A stretch of DNA of 64,000 nt from Lihuaxuella thermophila (GTDB taxonomy: Bacteria > Bacillota > Bacilli > Thermoactinomycetales > Thermoactinomycetaceae), in NCBI RefSeq assembly GCF_900110165.1, contig NZ_FOCQ01000004.1:205527-269526 (forward strand), given 5' to 3'. Within the stretch, counting starts at the first letter, position 1, and every line of letters begins with the position of its first letter. The position numbers and the translations under genes were made by a program. This document shows, piece after piece, positions 8,852 to 18,908 of this stretch. Below the pieces are notes generated by a model, which was not told where the DNA came from, ran no database searches, and saw only the letters and a list, made by a program, of their open reading frames with translations.

Positions 8852-11461
8852 ATGAAAAAAGTTCATATCGTACCACATATGCATTGGGACAGGGAATGGT
8901 ACTTTTCAACAGAAGAATCCAGAATCCTTTTAGTCAATAATATGGAAGAAATTATGGAGATGCTGGAAAACAATCCGGATTATCCTCACTATGTTTTAGA
9001 CGGGCAAACGGCGGTATTGGAAGACTATTTTGCCGCAAAGCCGGAAAATAGAGAGAGAGTCAAAAAGCTGGTACAGGAAGGCAAGCTGATTATCGGGCCC
9101 TGGTATACACAGACGGATGAAATGATCGTCGGTGGGGAATCGATTGTAAGAAACTTATTGTACGGGATTAAAGATTGCAAAGAATTGGGAAGTCATATGC
9201 AAATCGGATATCTTCCGGATTCGTTCGGTCAATCTTCTCAAATGCCGCAAATTTTAAATGGCTTTGATATTAAATATTCGATCTTCTGGCGGGGAGCTTC
9301 GGAACGCCATGGCACGGACAAAACGGAATTTTATTGGGAATCCGGGGAAGGTTCCAAAGTGCTGGTCCAATTATTTCCCTTAGGTTATGCCATTGGAAAA
9401 TATCTGCCGGAAGATGAGGAAAAGCTGAAGGAGCGCATCGACAAATATTTTGCGGTGTTAGACCGGGGAGCGACAACGGATCATATCATCCTGCCGAACG
9501 GTCATGACCAGATGCCCATTCAAAAAAATATTTTTGCCATCATTGAAAAGCTGAAAAAATTATATCCGGATCGGGAGTTCTTTCTGAGCAAATATGAGAA
9601 CGTGTTTGAGGAGCTGGAAAAAAACAGGAATTTGCCGACCTTAGAGGGTGAATTCTTAGATGGTAAATACATGCGTGTTCATCGCAGCATCTATTCCACT
9701 CGTATGGATATTAAAGCGTCCAATACAAGAATAGAGAATAAGATCACAAACATTTTAGAGCCGCTCGCTTCCCTGGCATACAGCCTGGGTTTTGAGTATC
9801 ATCACGGACTGATTGAGCTGATTTGGAAAGAAGTATTGAAAAATCATGCACATGACAGTATTGCTTGCTGTTGTTCAGATCAGGTGCACCAGGAAATTTA
9901 TAACCGCTTCTGCCTTGCGGAAGAGAAAGTGGATCAGTTAATCCGATTCTATAAAAGAAAAATTGTGGACTCCATCGATACGGAATGGAACGTTGACCGA
10001 CTTACGGCATTCAACCTGCTTCCTTATGATCGTGAGGAAGTGATGACAACGACGGTGATTACAAAATTGGAGTCGTTCAAGCTCTTGGATGAAGAAGCCA
10101 ATGAGCTCGAGTTTGAAGTGCTGCACAGCGAGATGATAGATCCCGGATTAATTGACCGTCAAATCGTCCATTACGGAAACTATGACCCGTTTATCAAATA
10201 TACGATCCAGTTCAAAGATTGCCTTCCCCCGTTAGGTTATAAAACCTATTTCGTGGTGGAAAGCAACGGGAAAATGAACCATTCCACCGTCCATAAAGAT
10301 CAGGTGGAAACCGATTTTTATGAGATCACGGTGAATCCAAACGGAACATTAAATATCTTTGATAAGCAGTTAATGAAAACGTTCCGCAATGTCCTTTTGC
10401 TTGAAAACGGCGGAGATGACGGGGATGAGTACGATTTTTCCCCATTGCCGGAAGAACAATTGATTTACAGTGATCAAGTAGAGGCAGATGTAGACATCAA
10501 GCAAAATCAATATGCCGCGACGATCGATATTCGGTGTACGCTGAAAGTTCCCGGGGATATAAATAAGAGAAAAGAAGGGGTCGCAGACAGTTCGGTAGAT
10601 ATTCATCTCACCTTAACCATTCCCAACCACAAGCCAATCATTGAAGTGAACGTTGAAATTGATAATCATGCCAAAGATCATCGCTTAAGGGCGTTGATCC
10701 CGACCGGCATTGCCTCTCAATTCTCGGTTTCCGACAATCAGTTCGGATTCATGAAGCGCGATGTATATGATTCTGCCTTGGACATTTGGGAGAAAGAAGG
10801 TTGGGACGAGCGTCCGGATCCGATCTACCCGATGTTGAACTTTGTCGGTTTATCCAATGAAAAGTTTGGTGTCAGCGTGTTGACCAACAGCACAAGGGAA
10901 TTCGAAATTGTCGGCGATGAGTACGATACCATTGCTGTTACGTTGTTCAGGAGTGTAGGGGTTTTGGGGAAAGAAGACCTGCTAAGAAGGCCAGGCCGTC
11001 CTTCGGGCATTAAATTGCCGACCCCTGATTCGCAAATGCTTCGAAGGATCACGTTGCAATTTGCGATCACCACCCACGCAAAATCTACATTGCAAGCAAA
11101 TGTTGCCCGTATGGCCAAAGAGTATTTGACGCCGATTCATTTCTATAATAAAATCCCGTTCGACGCCATGAAGATGAATAAAGCAGATGTAAAAACACCA
11201 GCACGCTACAGCTTCTTAAAAGAAGTACAGCCCGAAGTGGTTATGAGTACGCTGAAAAAAGCGGAAAATAGCGACCAATTTGTATTGCGTTTCTTCAATC
11301 CGACTGATGAAGAAAAGACGGCTTCATTTCAATTGACCACTTCCGGAAGACAAGTGTATACGGCAAATCTCAATGAAAAGCCTTTAGAAGTTTTGAAGGC
11401 GGAAGACGGTCAGTTTCAGCTGAAAGTACAAAGAAATCAAGTGAAAACGATTTTGTTTTGA
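8852..11461 (+). CDS. mngB: Alpha-mannosidase, GH38 (mannosylglycerate hydrolase)
   Basis: 869 residues, close to E. coli MngB (877). GH38 enzymes are retaining, zinc-dependent alpha-mannosidases. The zinc site HMHWDREW is at residues 9-16 (H11, D13). The catalytic nucleophile aspartate is D123 in YLPDSFGQSSQMPQIL, and NGHDQMP follows. The C-terminal two thirds is the beta-rich GH38 C domain. It has no signal peptide, so it acts in the cytoplasm on the phosphorylated sugar brought in by the upstream PTS, giving mannose 6-phosphate and glycerate. Start ATG 8852 after TGGAGGATACC; a longer frame overlaps the PTS gene but lacks a site. A terminator follows. Confidence 0.9.
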   Translation: MKKVHIVPHMHWDREWYFSTEESRILLVNNMEEIMEMLENNPDYPHYVLDGQTAVLEDYFAAKPENRERVKKLVQEGKLIIGPWYTQTDEMIVGGESIVRNLLYGIKDCKELGSHMQIGYLPDSFGQSSQMPQILNGFDIKYSIFWRGASERHGTDKTEFYWESGEGSKVLVQLFPLGYAIGKYLPEDEEKLKERIDKYFAVLDRGATTDHIILPNGHDQMPIQKNIFAIIEKLKKLYPDREFFLSKYENVFEELEKNRNLPTLEGEFLDGKYMRVHRSIYSTRMDIKASNTRIENKITNILEPLASLAYSLGFEYHHGLIELIWKEVLKNHAHDSIACCCSDQVHQEIYNRFCLAEEKVDQLIRFYKRKIVDSIDTEWNVDRLTAFNLLPYDREEVMTTTVITKLESFKLLDEEANELEFEVLHSEMIDPGLIDRQIVHYGNYDPFIKYTIQFKDCLPPLGYKTYFVVESNGKMNHSTVHKDQVETDFYEITVNPNGTLNIFDKQLMKTFRNVLLLENGGDDGDEYDFSPLPEEQLIYSDQVEADVDIKQNQYAATIDIRCTLKVPGDINKRKEGVADSSVDIHLTLTIPNHKPIIEVNVEIDNHAKDHRLRALIPTGIASQFSVSDNQFGFMKRDVYDSALDIWEKEGWDERPDPIYPMLNFVGLSNEKFGVSVLTNSTREFEIVGDEYDTIAVTLFRSVGVLGKEDLLRRPGRPSGIKLPTPDSQMLRRITLQFAITTHAKSTLQANVARMAKEYLTPIHFYNKIPFDAMKMNKADVKTPARYSFLKEVQPEVVMSTLKKAENSDQFVLRFFNPTDEEKTASFQLTTSGRQVYTANLNEKPLEVLKAEDGQFQLKVQRNQVKTILF

Positions 11462-11471
11462 AAAACATGAT

Positions 11472-11527
11472 GTAAAAAGACACTGCTCTTTTTGTCCGAG
11501 AGACGAAAAGAACGAGTGTCTTTTTAC
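11472..11527 (+). terminator. Rho-independent terminator of the mng operon
   Basis: GTAAAAAGACACT pairs with AGTGTCTTTTTAC, enclosing a smaller CTCTTTTTGTC...GACGAAAAGAACGAG hairpin. The long stem ends in a T-run. Confidence 0.75.
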
Positions 11528-11723
11528 ATTTTCTTTATCGATTGCGCTTCTACCGGCCTAGCCAACACAATCTGGAAACGAGCGGCAACTTTTGGTATTT
11601 AGAAATTTACGAAATATGGGATTTCCTCACTCGCTGTATATAATAAATGAATATAATGTACAAAGGGAATGAAACGGGTTTGCCGATGCTTCCGGGAGGA
11701 AATTTTATGAAAGGGGCATGACC

Positions 11724-14069
11724 ATGAGCATAACAGAGCATGACTGGCAAGCGGAACAACAGCGGGTAGACCGGGTTGTCCGTAAGATCAGCCAACGGAT
11801 CGCCGCTCTTCGTCAACATGCCGGTAAAATGAAAACAGATATTGTAGACATCCGCAAGAATTTCTGGGAAGATGTGACCGTCAATCTTGATGATCCGGGT
11901 GAAGCGGCAGAAACATATGCAAGCATGAAGCAGCAAGCAGAAGTGTTGTCAGAGAGGGAACGCAGCCATCGGCATGTGCAAAATCAGATCACGACGTACA
12001 TGCGGCTGAAGCGGTCCCCCTATTTCGGGCGGATCGACTTCAGAGAAGACGGGGAGGAGAAAGCGGAGCGCATTTACCTCGGTATCGCTTCTTTTTTCGA
12101 TGAGCAAAACGACCAATTTCTTGTCTATGACTGGCGGGCGCCGATCTCCAGCCTCTATTACGATTATTCGCCCGGACCGGTTGAGTACGAGACCCCGGCA
12201 GGCAAAGTGCGTGGAGAGATGGAACGGAAGCGCCAGTACATGATCCGCGACGGTCGCATCCAAAGCATGTTTGACACGGGCATCACCATCGGCGATGAAC
12301 TGCTGCAGGAAGTGCTCGGCAAACGGTCGGATACGCAGATGAAGAGCATTGTCGCCACGATTCAGAAAGAACAGAACCGCATCATCCGCAATGAGCGAAG
12401 CCCGATCCTGATTGTACAGGGAGCCGCAGGCAGCGGCAAAACATCTGCAGCCCTGCAGAGAGTCGCCTATTTGCTGTACAGGTATCGGGAAACGCTCCGT
12501 TCGGAGAATATCGTGTTGTTTTCTCCCAATCCCCTGTTCAACAGCTATGTTTCCACTGTACTTCCCGAACTCGGCGAGGAGAACATGCAGCAGACAACCT
12601 TTCAGGAATACCTGGAACAACAGCTCGGTCAGACGTTTCAGCTGGAAGATCCGTTCACGCAAATGGAGTACATACTCACAGCCGTAAACGAACCCGGGTA
12701 TTCCGCCCGAATGGAGGGAATTCGTTATAAAGCTGCGCTCGAATTTATGCAGGTGATGGAGCGGTACATCACCTTTCTCGGACGGGAAGGCATGATTTTT
12801 CGGGATCTGAAATTCCGGGATGAAGCGATTATTTCCGCTGAACGCATCAAGGAACGATTTTACTCACTCGATCCCTCCCTGCCTGTATCCAACCGGATCA
12901 AGTTGACGGCCGACTGGCTGCATGAGGAATTGAGGAAAAGGGAAGTGGAGGAGCGGACCAAGCCATGGGTGGATGAGGAAATCGAACTGCTGGATAACGA
13001 GGCTTATCTGCGGGTGTACCGGAAGCTTCAGCGGGAAAAGCGTTTCACGGAGGAAACCTTTGACGACTTCAACCGCGAACGCGAGATGCTTGGGGCCATG
13101 ATCGTTCGGGAGAGGTTCAAGCGGCTGAGAATGGATGTGAAGAGACTGCACTTTGTCGACATACCCGCCCTTTACCGGCAGTTGTTTGCGGAGCCGGAGC
13201 AGATTCTCCGGGTTGCGCCCGGTGCGAGGTTGCCTGAGCATTGGGAGGCTATCTGCGCACAAACGGCTGAAAGGTTGAAGCGCTTTGAACTGGCCTACGA
13301 GGATGCAACCCCCTATTTGTATTTGAAACAAAAGATCGAGGGATTGAATACCCATCCCTCTGTCCGGCACGTATTTATCGATGAAGCACAGGACTATTCC
13401 CCTTTTCAGTTCGCCTTCATCAAGCAATTGTTTCCGCATGGCAGAATGACGCTGCTCGGCGACTTGAACCAGGCGATCTACATTCATGCGACCGATGGTT
13501 TTGACCCGCTGTTACCGCTATACGGGACCGAACAGACCGAAACGATCGTACTGACGCGAAGTTACCGTTCTACACGCCAAATCGTCGAATTCACGCGTCA
13601 ATTGATTGCCGGTGGAAAAGAGATCGTACCGTTCAACCGCAAAGGGAGCAAACCCACACTGGCACAGGCATCTGATGAAACGGAGCTTGCGGCAAAGGTG
13701 GCTGACCGGATCCGGAAGCTTCAGTCGGACGGACATCAGACGATCGCAGTGATTTGCAAAACAGCGCGAGAAAGCCTGGAAGCGTATGATGCACTGAAAG
13801 AACATGCGGATCTCTCTCTGATCGGGAAAGAGACAACTTCCTTTGAAACAGGCACACTGGTCATTCCGTCTTACCTGGCGAAAGGGATCGAATTTGATGC
13901 GGTCATCATTTACAACGGTTCACGGGCGCAGTATGGAAGAGAGAGCGAGCGAAAACTGTTCTACACTGCCTGTACCCGGGCCATGCATGAGTTGCACATT
14001 TATTTCATCGGGGAGATGAGCCCGTTTATTTCCGGGGTTTCTCCTGATACCTACGAATGGGAAGCCTGA
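11724..14069 (+). CDS. helD: HelD-like RNA polymerase recycling helicase (UvrD family)
   Basis: 781 residues, the typical size for Bacillus HelD, a superfamily 1 ATPase that strips RNA and DNA from stalled RNA polymerase. The N-terminal ~120 residues form a coiled coil (TEHDWQAEQQRVDRVVRKI onward), which in HelD reaches into the polymerase channels. Walker A GAAGSGKT lies near residue 233, the Walker B VFIDEAQDYS near 555, LTRSYRST (motif IV/V) after 610, and GIEFDAVII with a final YTACTRAMHEL arm, as in UvrD. Start ATG 11724 is set by AAGGGG 7 nt upstream. It stands alone with a terminator after it. Confidence 0.92.
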   Translation: MSITEHDWQAEQQRVDRVVRKISQRIAALRQHAGKMKTDIVDIRKNFWEDVTVNLDDPGEAAETYASMKQQAEVLSERERSHRHVQNQITTYMRLKRSPYFGRIDFREDGEEKAERIYLGIASFFDEQNDQFLVYDWRAPISSLYYDYSPGPVEYETPAGKVRGEMERKRQYMIRDGRIQSMFDTGITIGDELLQEVLGKRSDTQMKSIVATIQKEQNRIIRNERSPILIVQGAAGSGKTSAALQRVAYLLYRYRETLRSENIVLFSPNPLFNSYVSTVLPELGEENMQQTTFQEYLEQQLGQTFQLEDPFTQMEYILTAVNEPGYSARMEGIRYKAALEFMQVMERYITFLGREGMIFRDLKFRDEAIISAERIKERFYSLDPSLPVSNRIKLTADWLHEELRKREVEERTKPWVDEEIELLDNEAYLRVYRKLQREKRFTEETFDDFNREREMLGAMIVRERFKRLRMDVKRLHFVDIPALYRQLFAEPEQILRVAPGARLPEHWEAICAQTAERLKRFELAYEDATPYLYLKQKIEGLNTHPSVRHVFIDEAQDYSPFQFAFIKQLFPHGRMTLLGDLNQAIYIHATDGFDPLLPLYGTEQTETIVLTRSYRSTRQIVEFTRQLIAGGKEIVPFNRKGSKPTLAQASDETELAAKVADRIRKLQSDGHQTIAVICKTARESLEAYDALKEHADLSLIGKETTSFETGTLVIPSYLAKGIEFDAVIIYNGSRAQYGRESERKLFYTACTRAMHELHIYFIGEMSPFISGVSPDTYEWEA

Positions 14070-14098
14070 GGACGCAACCCTCTTTCCTTATTCTTACG

Positions 14099-14131
14099 GA
14101 ACCCGCCATGGATCAACGCGGCGGGTTCTTC
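14099..14131 (+). terminator. Rho-independent terminator of helD
   Basis: GAACCCGCC pairs with GGCGGGTTC around an ~12-nt loop, followed by a pyrimidine-rich tail. 30 nt past the helD stop. Confidence 0.65.
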
Positions 14132-14216
14132 TCATCTCATCGCCAGTCTTTGCGGTTGGGTGTATGCTCCCTCTTCTGGGTAAACCTAATAACATTCGAG
14201 TTTGGAGGTGTACCCA

Positions 14217-14381
14217 GTGAGGAAGAATGTCGATACGTACCAAGAAAAAACGTTCCCGCTCAGATCCCCTGAAGAATTGAGAGAAGCAAGATGGAAAATT
14301 CCAGAAGGGAGAAAAGGGAAGAAACAAGGGGAACACGGAGGCATAGACACAGGCGGAACTCCACCGGAAGATGTGAATTGA
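14217..14381 (+). CDS. Small hydrophilic protein, 54 residues, unknown
   Basis: A GTG codon 6 nt after TTGGAGGTG opens a frame of 54 codons that begins MRKNVDTYQEKTFPL and ends GGIDTGGTPPEDVN. It is rich in lysine, arginine and glycine, with no hydrophobic segment. The strong ribosome site, the terminator 40 nt downstream and the lack of any competing gene make it a likely real gene. I do not recognise it. Small basic or glycine-rich proteins of this type in spore-formers are often spore components, but nothing in the sequence proves that here. Confidence 0.6.
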   Translation: MRKNVDTYQEKTFPLRSPEELREARWKIPEGRKGKKQGEHGGIDTGGTPPEDVN

Positions 14382-14419
14382 CGCGTATTTGAAGTAGATA
14401 AAAATAGACTTTCCTGTTC

Positions 14420-14455
14420 AAAAACCTGCTGTACCACTCGTGCAGCAGGTTTTTC
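14420..14455 (+). terminator. Rho-independent terminator
   Basis: AAAACCTGCTG and CAGCAGGTTTTT pair around an 11-nt loop. It ends the transcript of the 54-residue gene. Confidence 0.85.
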
Positions 14456-14495
14456 ATGATATGAGTTTCACTGTTTGGTTTGTTTATCGAATGAA

Positions 14496-14530
14496 TTATA
14501 TGATATATTCAAATTATATCGTATATAATC
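14496..14530 (+). promoter_or_regulatory. AT-rich imperfect palindrome before the galactonate genes
   Basis: The 315-nt gap between the 54-residue gene and the kinase holds TTATATGATATAT, nine bases and then TATATCGTATATAA. These arms form an imperfect inverted repeat and contain -10-like hexamers. It may be an operator with an overlapping promoter; GntR-type regulators of sugar-acid genes bind similar sites. No regulator gene is adjacent. The rest of the gap shows nothing further. Confidence 0.3.
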
Positions 14531-14697
14531 AAGGTTCGTAAAAAAATTTGCTGCCTTGCCGAGTCTGTTGACTCGCCAGAAATGGACCGGAGCTGTCAGC
14601 GTTGATCCGGTTCATAGATCGGGTCCCGTGCGCGATGCAACATGAGTGATTGCAAAGGAAGACACGATGGGTCAAGCCTGAAAAAGGTGGTGGTTTC

Positions 14698-15654
14698 ATG
14701 CAAATGGATGTAGTCACGATTGGAGAAACCATGGTGATGTTTACTCCACAGACAACCGGGCTCTTACGATATGCCAAAAACTTTACTTTAAGTTATGCAG
14801 GTGCTGAAACCAATGTGGCCATCGGCCTGTCGCGATTGGGGCACCGGGTGGGTTGGATCAGCCAGGTCGGGCAAGATGAGTTGGGGGAATCCCTGATTTC
14901 ATTTGTACGCGGAGAGGGGATTGACGTCAGCCAAGTGAAAAAGCACCCGACCGCCCCCACCGGCCTCTATATAAAAGAGTATCTGAATCAGAAAGAAGTC
15001 AGGATTTACTATTATCGCCATCAGAGCGCAGCCAGCATGATGGACCGGAGAAATATTGATACAGACTACATTTCCCGGGCCAAATTTCTGCATATTACCG
15101 GCATCACGCCGGCGCTCAGCGGGAGTTGCCGCGAGATGATATTTGAAGCGATCGATGCGGCAAAAGTACATGGAGTCAAAGTGGTGTTTGACCCTAATTA
15201 CAGAGCGAAATTGTGGGATGCCGAAACGGCGAAGCCTGTTTTACTGGAAATTGCCGCACGATCGGATATCATCTTGCCGGGAATCGATGAGGCAAGACTT
15301 TTGCTGGGAAAAAGCGATCCGGAAGAGATTGCAAATGATCTGTTCCATTTGGGAGCTCAACTGGTTGTAGTGAAATTGGGACCCGAGGGAGCCTATTACC
15401 AGTCAAAAAAAGAGGTTGGTTTTGTTGCAGGCTTTCCGGTAGACGAAGTTGTGGATCCGGTGGGAGCGGGTGATGCATTTGCGGCCGGATTTTTATCAGG
15501 GCTTCTGGAAGGGCTTTCGTTGGAGTCAGCGGTGCAAAGAGGCAATGCGGCGGGAGCTTTGGTCGTCATGGTGCGGGGCGATTACGAGGGATTGCCGCAA
15601 AGGGAAACGCTCATGCGGTTTATGAAAGCCTCCGGACAAGACGTTCTCAGGTAA
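14698..15654 (+). CDS. kdgK: PfkB-family sugar kinase, 2-keto-3-deoxygluconate/galactonate type
   Basis: 318 residues. Ribokinase fold with the first PfkB signature region ([20 protein letters not shown]) and the second, [18 protein letters not shown], whose catalytic base is D259. The opening [13 protein letters not shown] and the [12 protein letters not shown] stretch resemble 2-keto-3-deoxygluconate kinases. It should phosphorylate the sugar acid made by the next gene, a galactonate dehydratase, giving 2-keto-3-deoxy-6-phosphogalactonate or -gluconate in the cytoplasm. ATG 14698 follows AAAAAGGTGGTGG. The next start is 36 nt after its stop, so the pair forms an operon. The aldolase that would finish the pathway is not nearby. 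Confidence 0.85.
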   Translation: MQMDVVTIGETMVMFTPQTTGLLRYAKNFTLSYAGAETNVAIGLSRLGHRVGWISQVGQDELGESLISFVRGEGIDVSQVKKHPTAPTGLYIKEYLNQKEVRIYYYRHQSAASMMDRRNIDTDYISRAKFLHITGITPALSGSCREMIFEAIDAAKVHGVKVVFDPNYRAKLWDAETAKPVLLEIAARSDIILPGIDEARLLLGKSDPEEIANDLFHLGAQLVVVKLGPEGAYYQSKKEVGFVAGFPVDEVVDPVGAGDAFAAGFLSGLLEGLSLESAVQRGNAAGALVVMVRGDYEGLPQRETLMRFMKASGQDVLR

Positions 15655-15689
15655 GAAAAACCGGACAGTGTGCAGAGGTGAAAGTGAAG

Positions 15690-16838
15690 ATGAAAATCAT
15701 TGGTTATGAAACATTCAAAGTACCGCCACGTTGGCTGTTTTTAAAAATTGAGACAGATGAGGGGATTACGGGCTGGGGAGAACCGGTGATTGAAGGGTGT
15801 GCAGATCCGGTTGAGACGGCCGTCCGTGAATGGATGAACTATTTGATCGGTAAAGATCCGTTGCGCATTGAAGATCATTGGTCAGTCATGTACCGCGGCG
15901 GATTTTACCGGGGCGGTCCCATCTTGATGAGTGCCATCGCCGGTATTGATCAGGCTTTGTGGGATATTAAGGGCAAATATTTTCAAGCGCCCGTTTATCA
16001 ATTATTGGGAGGAGCTTGCCGGGACTCCATCCGCGTTTACTCGTGGATCGGGGGCGATCGTCCGAGTGAAGTGGTGGAAGCTGCGAAAAAAATGGTTGAA
16101 AAAGGGTTTACGGCGGTCAAAATGAACGCAACCGAGGAACTGCAATATATCGATTCTTATGAAAAAGTGGAGCAAGTGATTGAGCGAGTGGCCAGCATTC
16201 GGGAAGCGGTGGGCAACCGGATCGGAATCGGAATTGATTTTCACGGGCGTGTGCATAAACCGATGGCCAAAATTTTGGCCAAAGAGTTGGAGCCTTATCA
16301 CCCGATGTTTATTGAGGAGCCTGTATTGCCTGAAAATAATGAAGCGTTGCGGGATCTGGCCCATTTAACTTCCATACCGATTGCCACAGGCGAAAGAATG
16401 TATTCGAGATGGGATTTCAAAACGTTGCTGGCCGATGGTTATGTGGACATCATTCAACCGGACCTGTCGCATGCCGGAGGAATTACCGAATGCAAAAAAA
16501 TCGCCTCGATGGCAGAAGCTTATGATGTGGCACTGGCCCCCCACTGCCCGCTGGGTCCGATCGCGTTGGCCGCTTGTTTGCAGGTGGACGCGACAGCCCA
16601 TAATGCGTTTATACAAGAGCAAAGTCTGGGCATTCATTATAACGAGGGAACCGACCTTCTTGATTATCTCACTGATCCCTCTGTGTTCCAATATCAGAAC
16701 GGATATGTACAAATTCCCCAGGCCCCCGGATTGGGAATCGAAATCAATGAAGAGCATGTGCGAAAAATGGCTGAGGTTGGCCATAACTGGAAAAACCCTC
16801 TCTGGCGCCATCCGGATGGAAGTGTTGCCGAATGGTAA
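15690..16838 (+). CDS. dgoD: D-galactonate dehydratase (enolase superfamily)
   Basis: 382 residues, the same length as E. coli DgoD, starting [21 protein letters not shown] like it. It removes water from D-galactonate to give 2-keto-3-deoxygalactonate. In the mandelate racemase fold, the [12 protein letters not shown] motif puts D183 and H185 at the same positions as in E. coli. A metal-binding glutamate follows in [10 protein letters not shown], then [11 protein letters not shown], and the catalytic histidine is in [11 protein letters not shown]. Start ATG 15690 was chosen for fit with the family; the GTG codons just upstream are also close to the AGAGGTG site. Co-transcribed with the kinase. 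Confidence 0.92.
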   Translation: MKIIGYETFKVPPRWLFLKIETDEGITGWGEPVIEGCADPVETAVREWMNYLIGKDPLRIEDHWSVMYRGGFYRGGPILMSAIAGIDQALWDIKGKYFQAPVYQLLGGACRDSIRVYSWIGGDRPSEVVEAAKKMVEKGFTAVKMNATEELQYIDSYEKVEQVIERVASIREAVGNRIGIGIDFHGRVHKPMAKILAKELEPYHPMFIEEPVLPENNEALRDLAHLTSIPIATGERMYSRWDFKTLLADGYVDIIQPDLSHAGGITECKKIASMAEAYDVALAPHCPLGPIALAACLQVDATAHNAFIQEQSLGIHYNEGTDLLDYLTDPSVFQYQNGYVQIPQAPGLGIEINEEHVRKMAEVGHNWKNPLWRHPDGSVAEW

Positions 16839-16902
16839 AAACGGGGGATGCTTTTTCCTCTTATCCATCCATTCAGCCAATGATAAAAGAAGATTTAAAA
16901 AT

Positions 16903-16938
16903 CCTTGCGCCAAGGCTTGGCAGCAGGGCTTTTTTTTG
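16903..16938 (+). terminator. Probable terminator after dgoD
   Basis: CCTTGC, then GCCAAGGCTTGGC, then AGCAGGGC form an imperfect stem and eight T residues follow. It lies between dgoD and the radical SAM gene. Confidence 0.5.
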
Positions 16939-17041
16939 GACGAATTGCTCTTTGGAAATGCTGCCTGTTCTACTTCCTTCCAATTTCGGTGTAAAATAAG
17001 GGGAGAAAACGGTAAGTCATCGTAAAATGAGGTTGAACGCC

Positions 17042-18823
17042 ATGAAAATCGTATTATCTACATTAAATGCCAAATATATCCATACCTCTCTGGCGCTGCG
17101 CTATCTGAAGGCCTACAGCGGCAGAGACTTTGACATTGAAATTGCCGAGTATACGATTAAAGATCCGGCGATGAATATCGTATCGGACTTGTATGGCCGC
17201 GGACCGGATCTTGTCGGTTTCTCCTGTTATATCTGGAACATAGAAGAAACGATTACGGTCATCGATATGCTGAAAAAAGTAAAACCGGATCTAAAAATCG
17301 TGCTGGGCGGCCCGGAAGTATCCTATGACACGGGATATTGGATGGAGCGCTTACCCCAGGTAGATTTTATCGTGATGGGAGAAGGAGAGGAAACCTTTCA
17401 CCATTTGCTCACTGAATTATCCGGCGAGCAAAAGTTTCACTATGTCTTCGGGCTTGCATACCGCAAAGGAGAGGAAATCCTGCTCAATCCGCCGCGCCCC
17501 AAATTGAATTTGGCAGAGCTGCCGTCCCCGCATCGGTTTCCGGAAGACATCCCTCATCTTCCCAACCGGGTGATCTATTTTGAGACAAGCCGGGGCTGTC
17601 CGTTCAGTTGCCAGTTCTGTCTGTCCAGTATTGAAGTAGGGGTGCGTTATTTTGATATCGAGCGGACCAAGCAGGATTTGCTGTACTTGATAGAACATGG
17701 AGCAAAGCTGATCAAGTTCGTGGATCGGACATTTAATATCAAGCGTGACTATGCCATGGAAATCTTTCAATTTCTGATTGAAAACCATCGGGGGTGCGTC
17801 TTTCAATTTGAAATCACGGCCGACATTATGAGACCGGAGGTGCTGGATTTTCTGTCAGAAAATGCGCCGCCCGGCATTTTCCGTTTTGAGATCGGGGTTC
17901 AGTCTACCAATGATCCGACCAATGAGGCCGTCAAGCGTCGGCAAAACTTTGCCAAATTGGCCCGGACGGTGACCAAAATCAAAGAAAGCGGCAAGATTGC
18001 CCAACACCTTGACCTGATCGCCGGTCTCCCGCTGGAGGACTACCAAACGTTTAAGAAAACGTTCAACGATGTGTTCGCGCTCCGGCCGGAAGAGCTTCAG
18101 CTCGGTTTCCTTAAAATGCTCCGTGGAACGGGAATGCGTCTGAATGCTGAAAAATACAACTATGTCTATATGGAAAGAGCCCCTTATGAAATCCTGGGCA
18201 ACGATGTTCTTCCCTTTTCCGATCTCGTGCGGATCAAGCGGGTGGAAGACGTGCTCGAAAAATATTGGAATGCCCACCGGATGGATCATACGCTGGAGTT
18301 TTTAATCGAGCATGAATTTGCGTCTCCATTTGACTTCTTCCAGGAGTTCGGCGACTACTGGGAAGTCCGGGGATGGCAAAAAATCGGGCATCAACTGGAA
18401 GACTTGTTCATCCGGTTAAGAGATTTTCTGGAACACCGGGGTACGAAGCGGATGGATATCATTCTTGGTTTGATGAAGTACGATTATTATTTGAATCATA
18501 AACAAAGACCGCGCAAGGGTTGGTGGAACTTTACCCTGAACAAGGAACACCATGCTGCCCTGCTCCGCCGGGCCGCGGAACAACCGGAGCGCGTGTCCGG
18601 GGATTTTTGTGAGCTGGGCTTGACAGAACGGGATCTGCATAAGCATGCCGTGGTCGAAGTCCTGCCGTTTGATCTGGACACTTTCCTGAAAAGCGGGGAA
18701 TTGTTGGAGCAGAAGACAGCTTTGTTTGCGGTATATCGCCCCGGCGAAAGGGTACGTTGCTATACGATGAAGTTGGACCCGCAACTCGTACAGAGCGATT
18801 GGCGGTTACAAGGGAATGGTTGA
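17042..18823 (+). CDS. B12-binding radical SAM protein with C-terminal DUF4080
   Basis: 593 residues. The N-terminal ~150 residues have the Rossmann-like B12-binding fold seen in such enzymes (LSTLNAKYIHTSLALRYL, VGFSCYIWN, LGGPEVSYD). The radical SAM core holds the cluster cysteines C186, C190 and C193 in GCPFSCQFC and later FRFEIGVQST. The last ~150 residues match the DUF4080 tail. These enzymes cut S-adenosylmethionine to a radical and perform methylations or rearrangements; the substrate of this widespread family is not known to me. Start ATG 17042 has GAGGTTG 6 nt upstream. It stands alone, so context gives no clue to function. Confidence 0.85.
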   Translation: MKIVLSTLNAKYIHTSLALRYLKAYSGRDFDIEIAEYTIKDPAMNIVSDLYGRGPDLVGFSCYIWNIEETITVIDMLKKVKPDLKIVLGGPEVSYDTGYWMERLPQVDFIVMGEGEETFHHLLTELSGEQKFHYVFGLAYRKGEEILLNPPRPKLNLAELPSPHRFPEDIPHLPNRVIYFETSRGCPFSCQFCLSSIEVGVRYFDIERTKQDLLYLIEHGAKLIKFVDRTFNIKRDYAMEIFQFLIENHRGCVFQFEITADIMRPEVLDFLSENAPPGIFRFEIGVQSTNDPTNEAVKRRQNFAKLARTVTKIKESGKIAQHLDLIAGLPLEDYQTFKKTFNDVFALRPEELQLGFLKMLRGTGMRLNAEKYNYVYMERAPYEILGNDVLPFSDLVRIKRVEDVLEKYWNAHRMDHTLEFLIEHEFASPFDFFQEFGDYWEVRGWQKIGHQLEDLFIRLRDFLEHRGTKRMDIILGLMKYDYYLNHKQRPRKGWWNFTLNKEHHAALLRRAAEQPERVSGDFCELGLTERDLHKHAVVEVLPFDLDTFLKSGELLEQKTALFAVYRPGERVRCYTMKLDPQLVQSDWRLQGNG

Positions 18824-18908
18824 GGGGCTGTGTTTGGGTGGATCTTGGATCCCAAGTGGGGGGTATTTCTTGAAAAAACCATAGCTGTATGGGGAGGAGT
18901 TTCATTCC

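Noticed and set aside
11949..12662. 237-codon reverse frame inside helD
   Set aside because: Antisense shadow of a certain helicase gene with no start signal.
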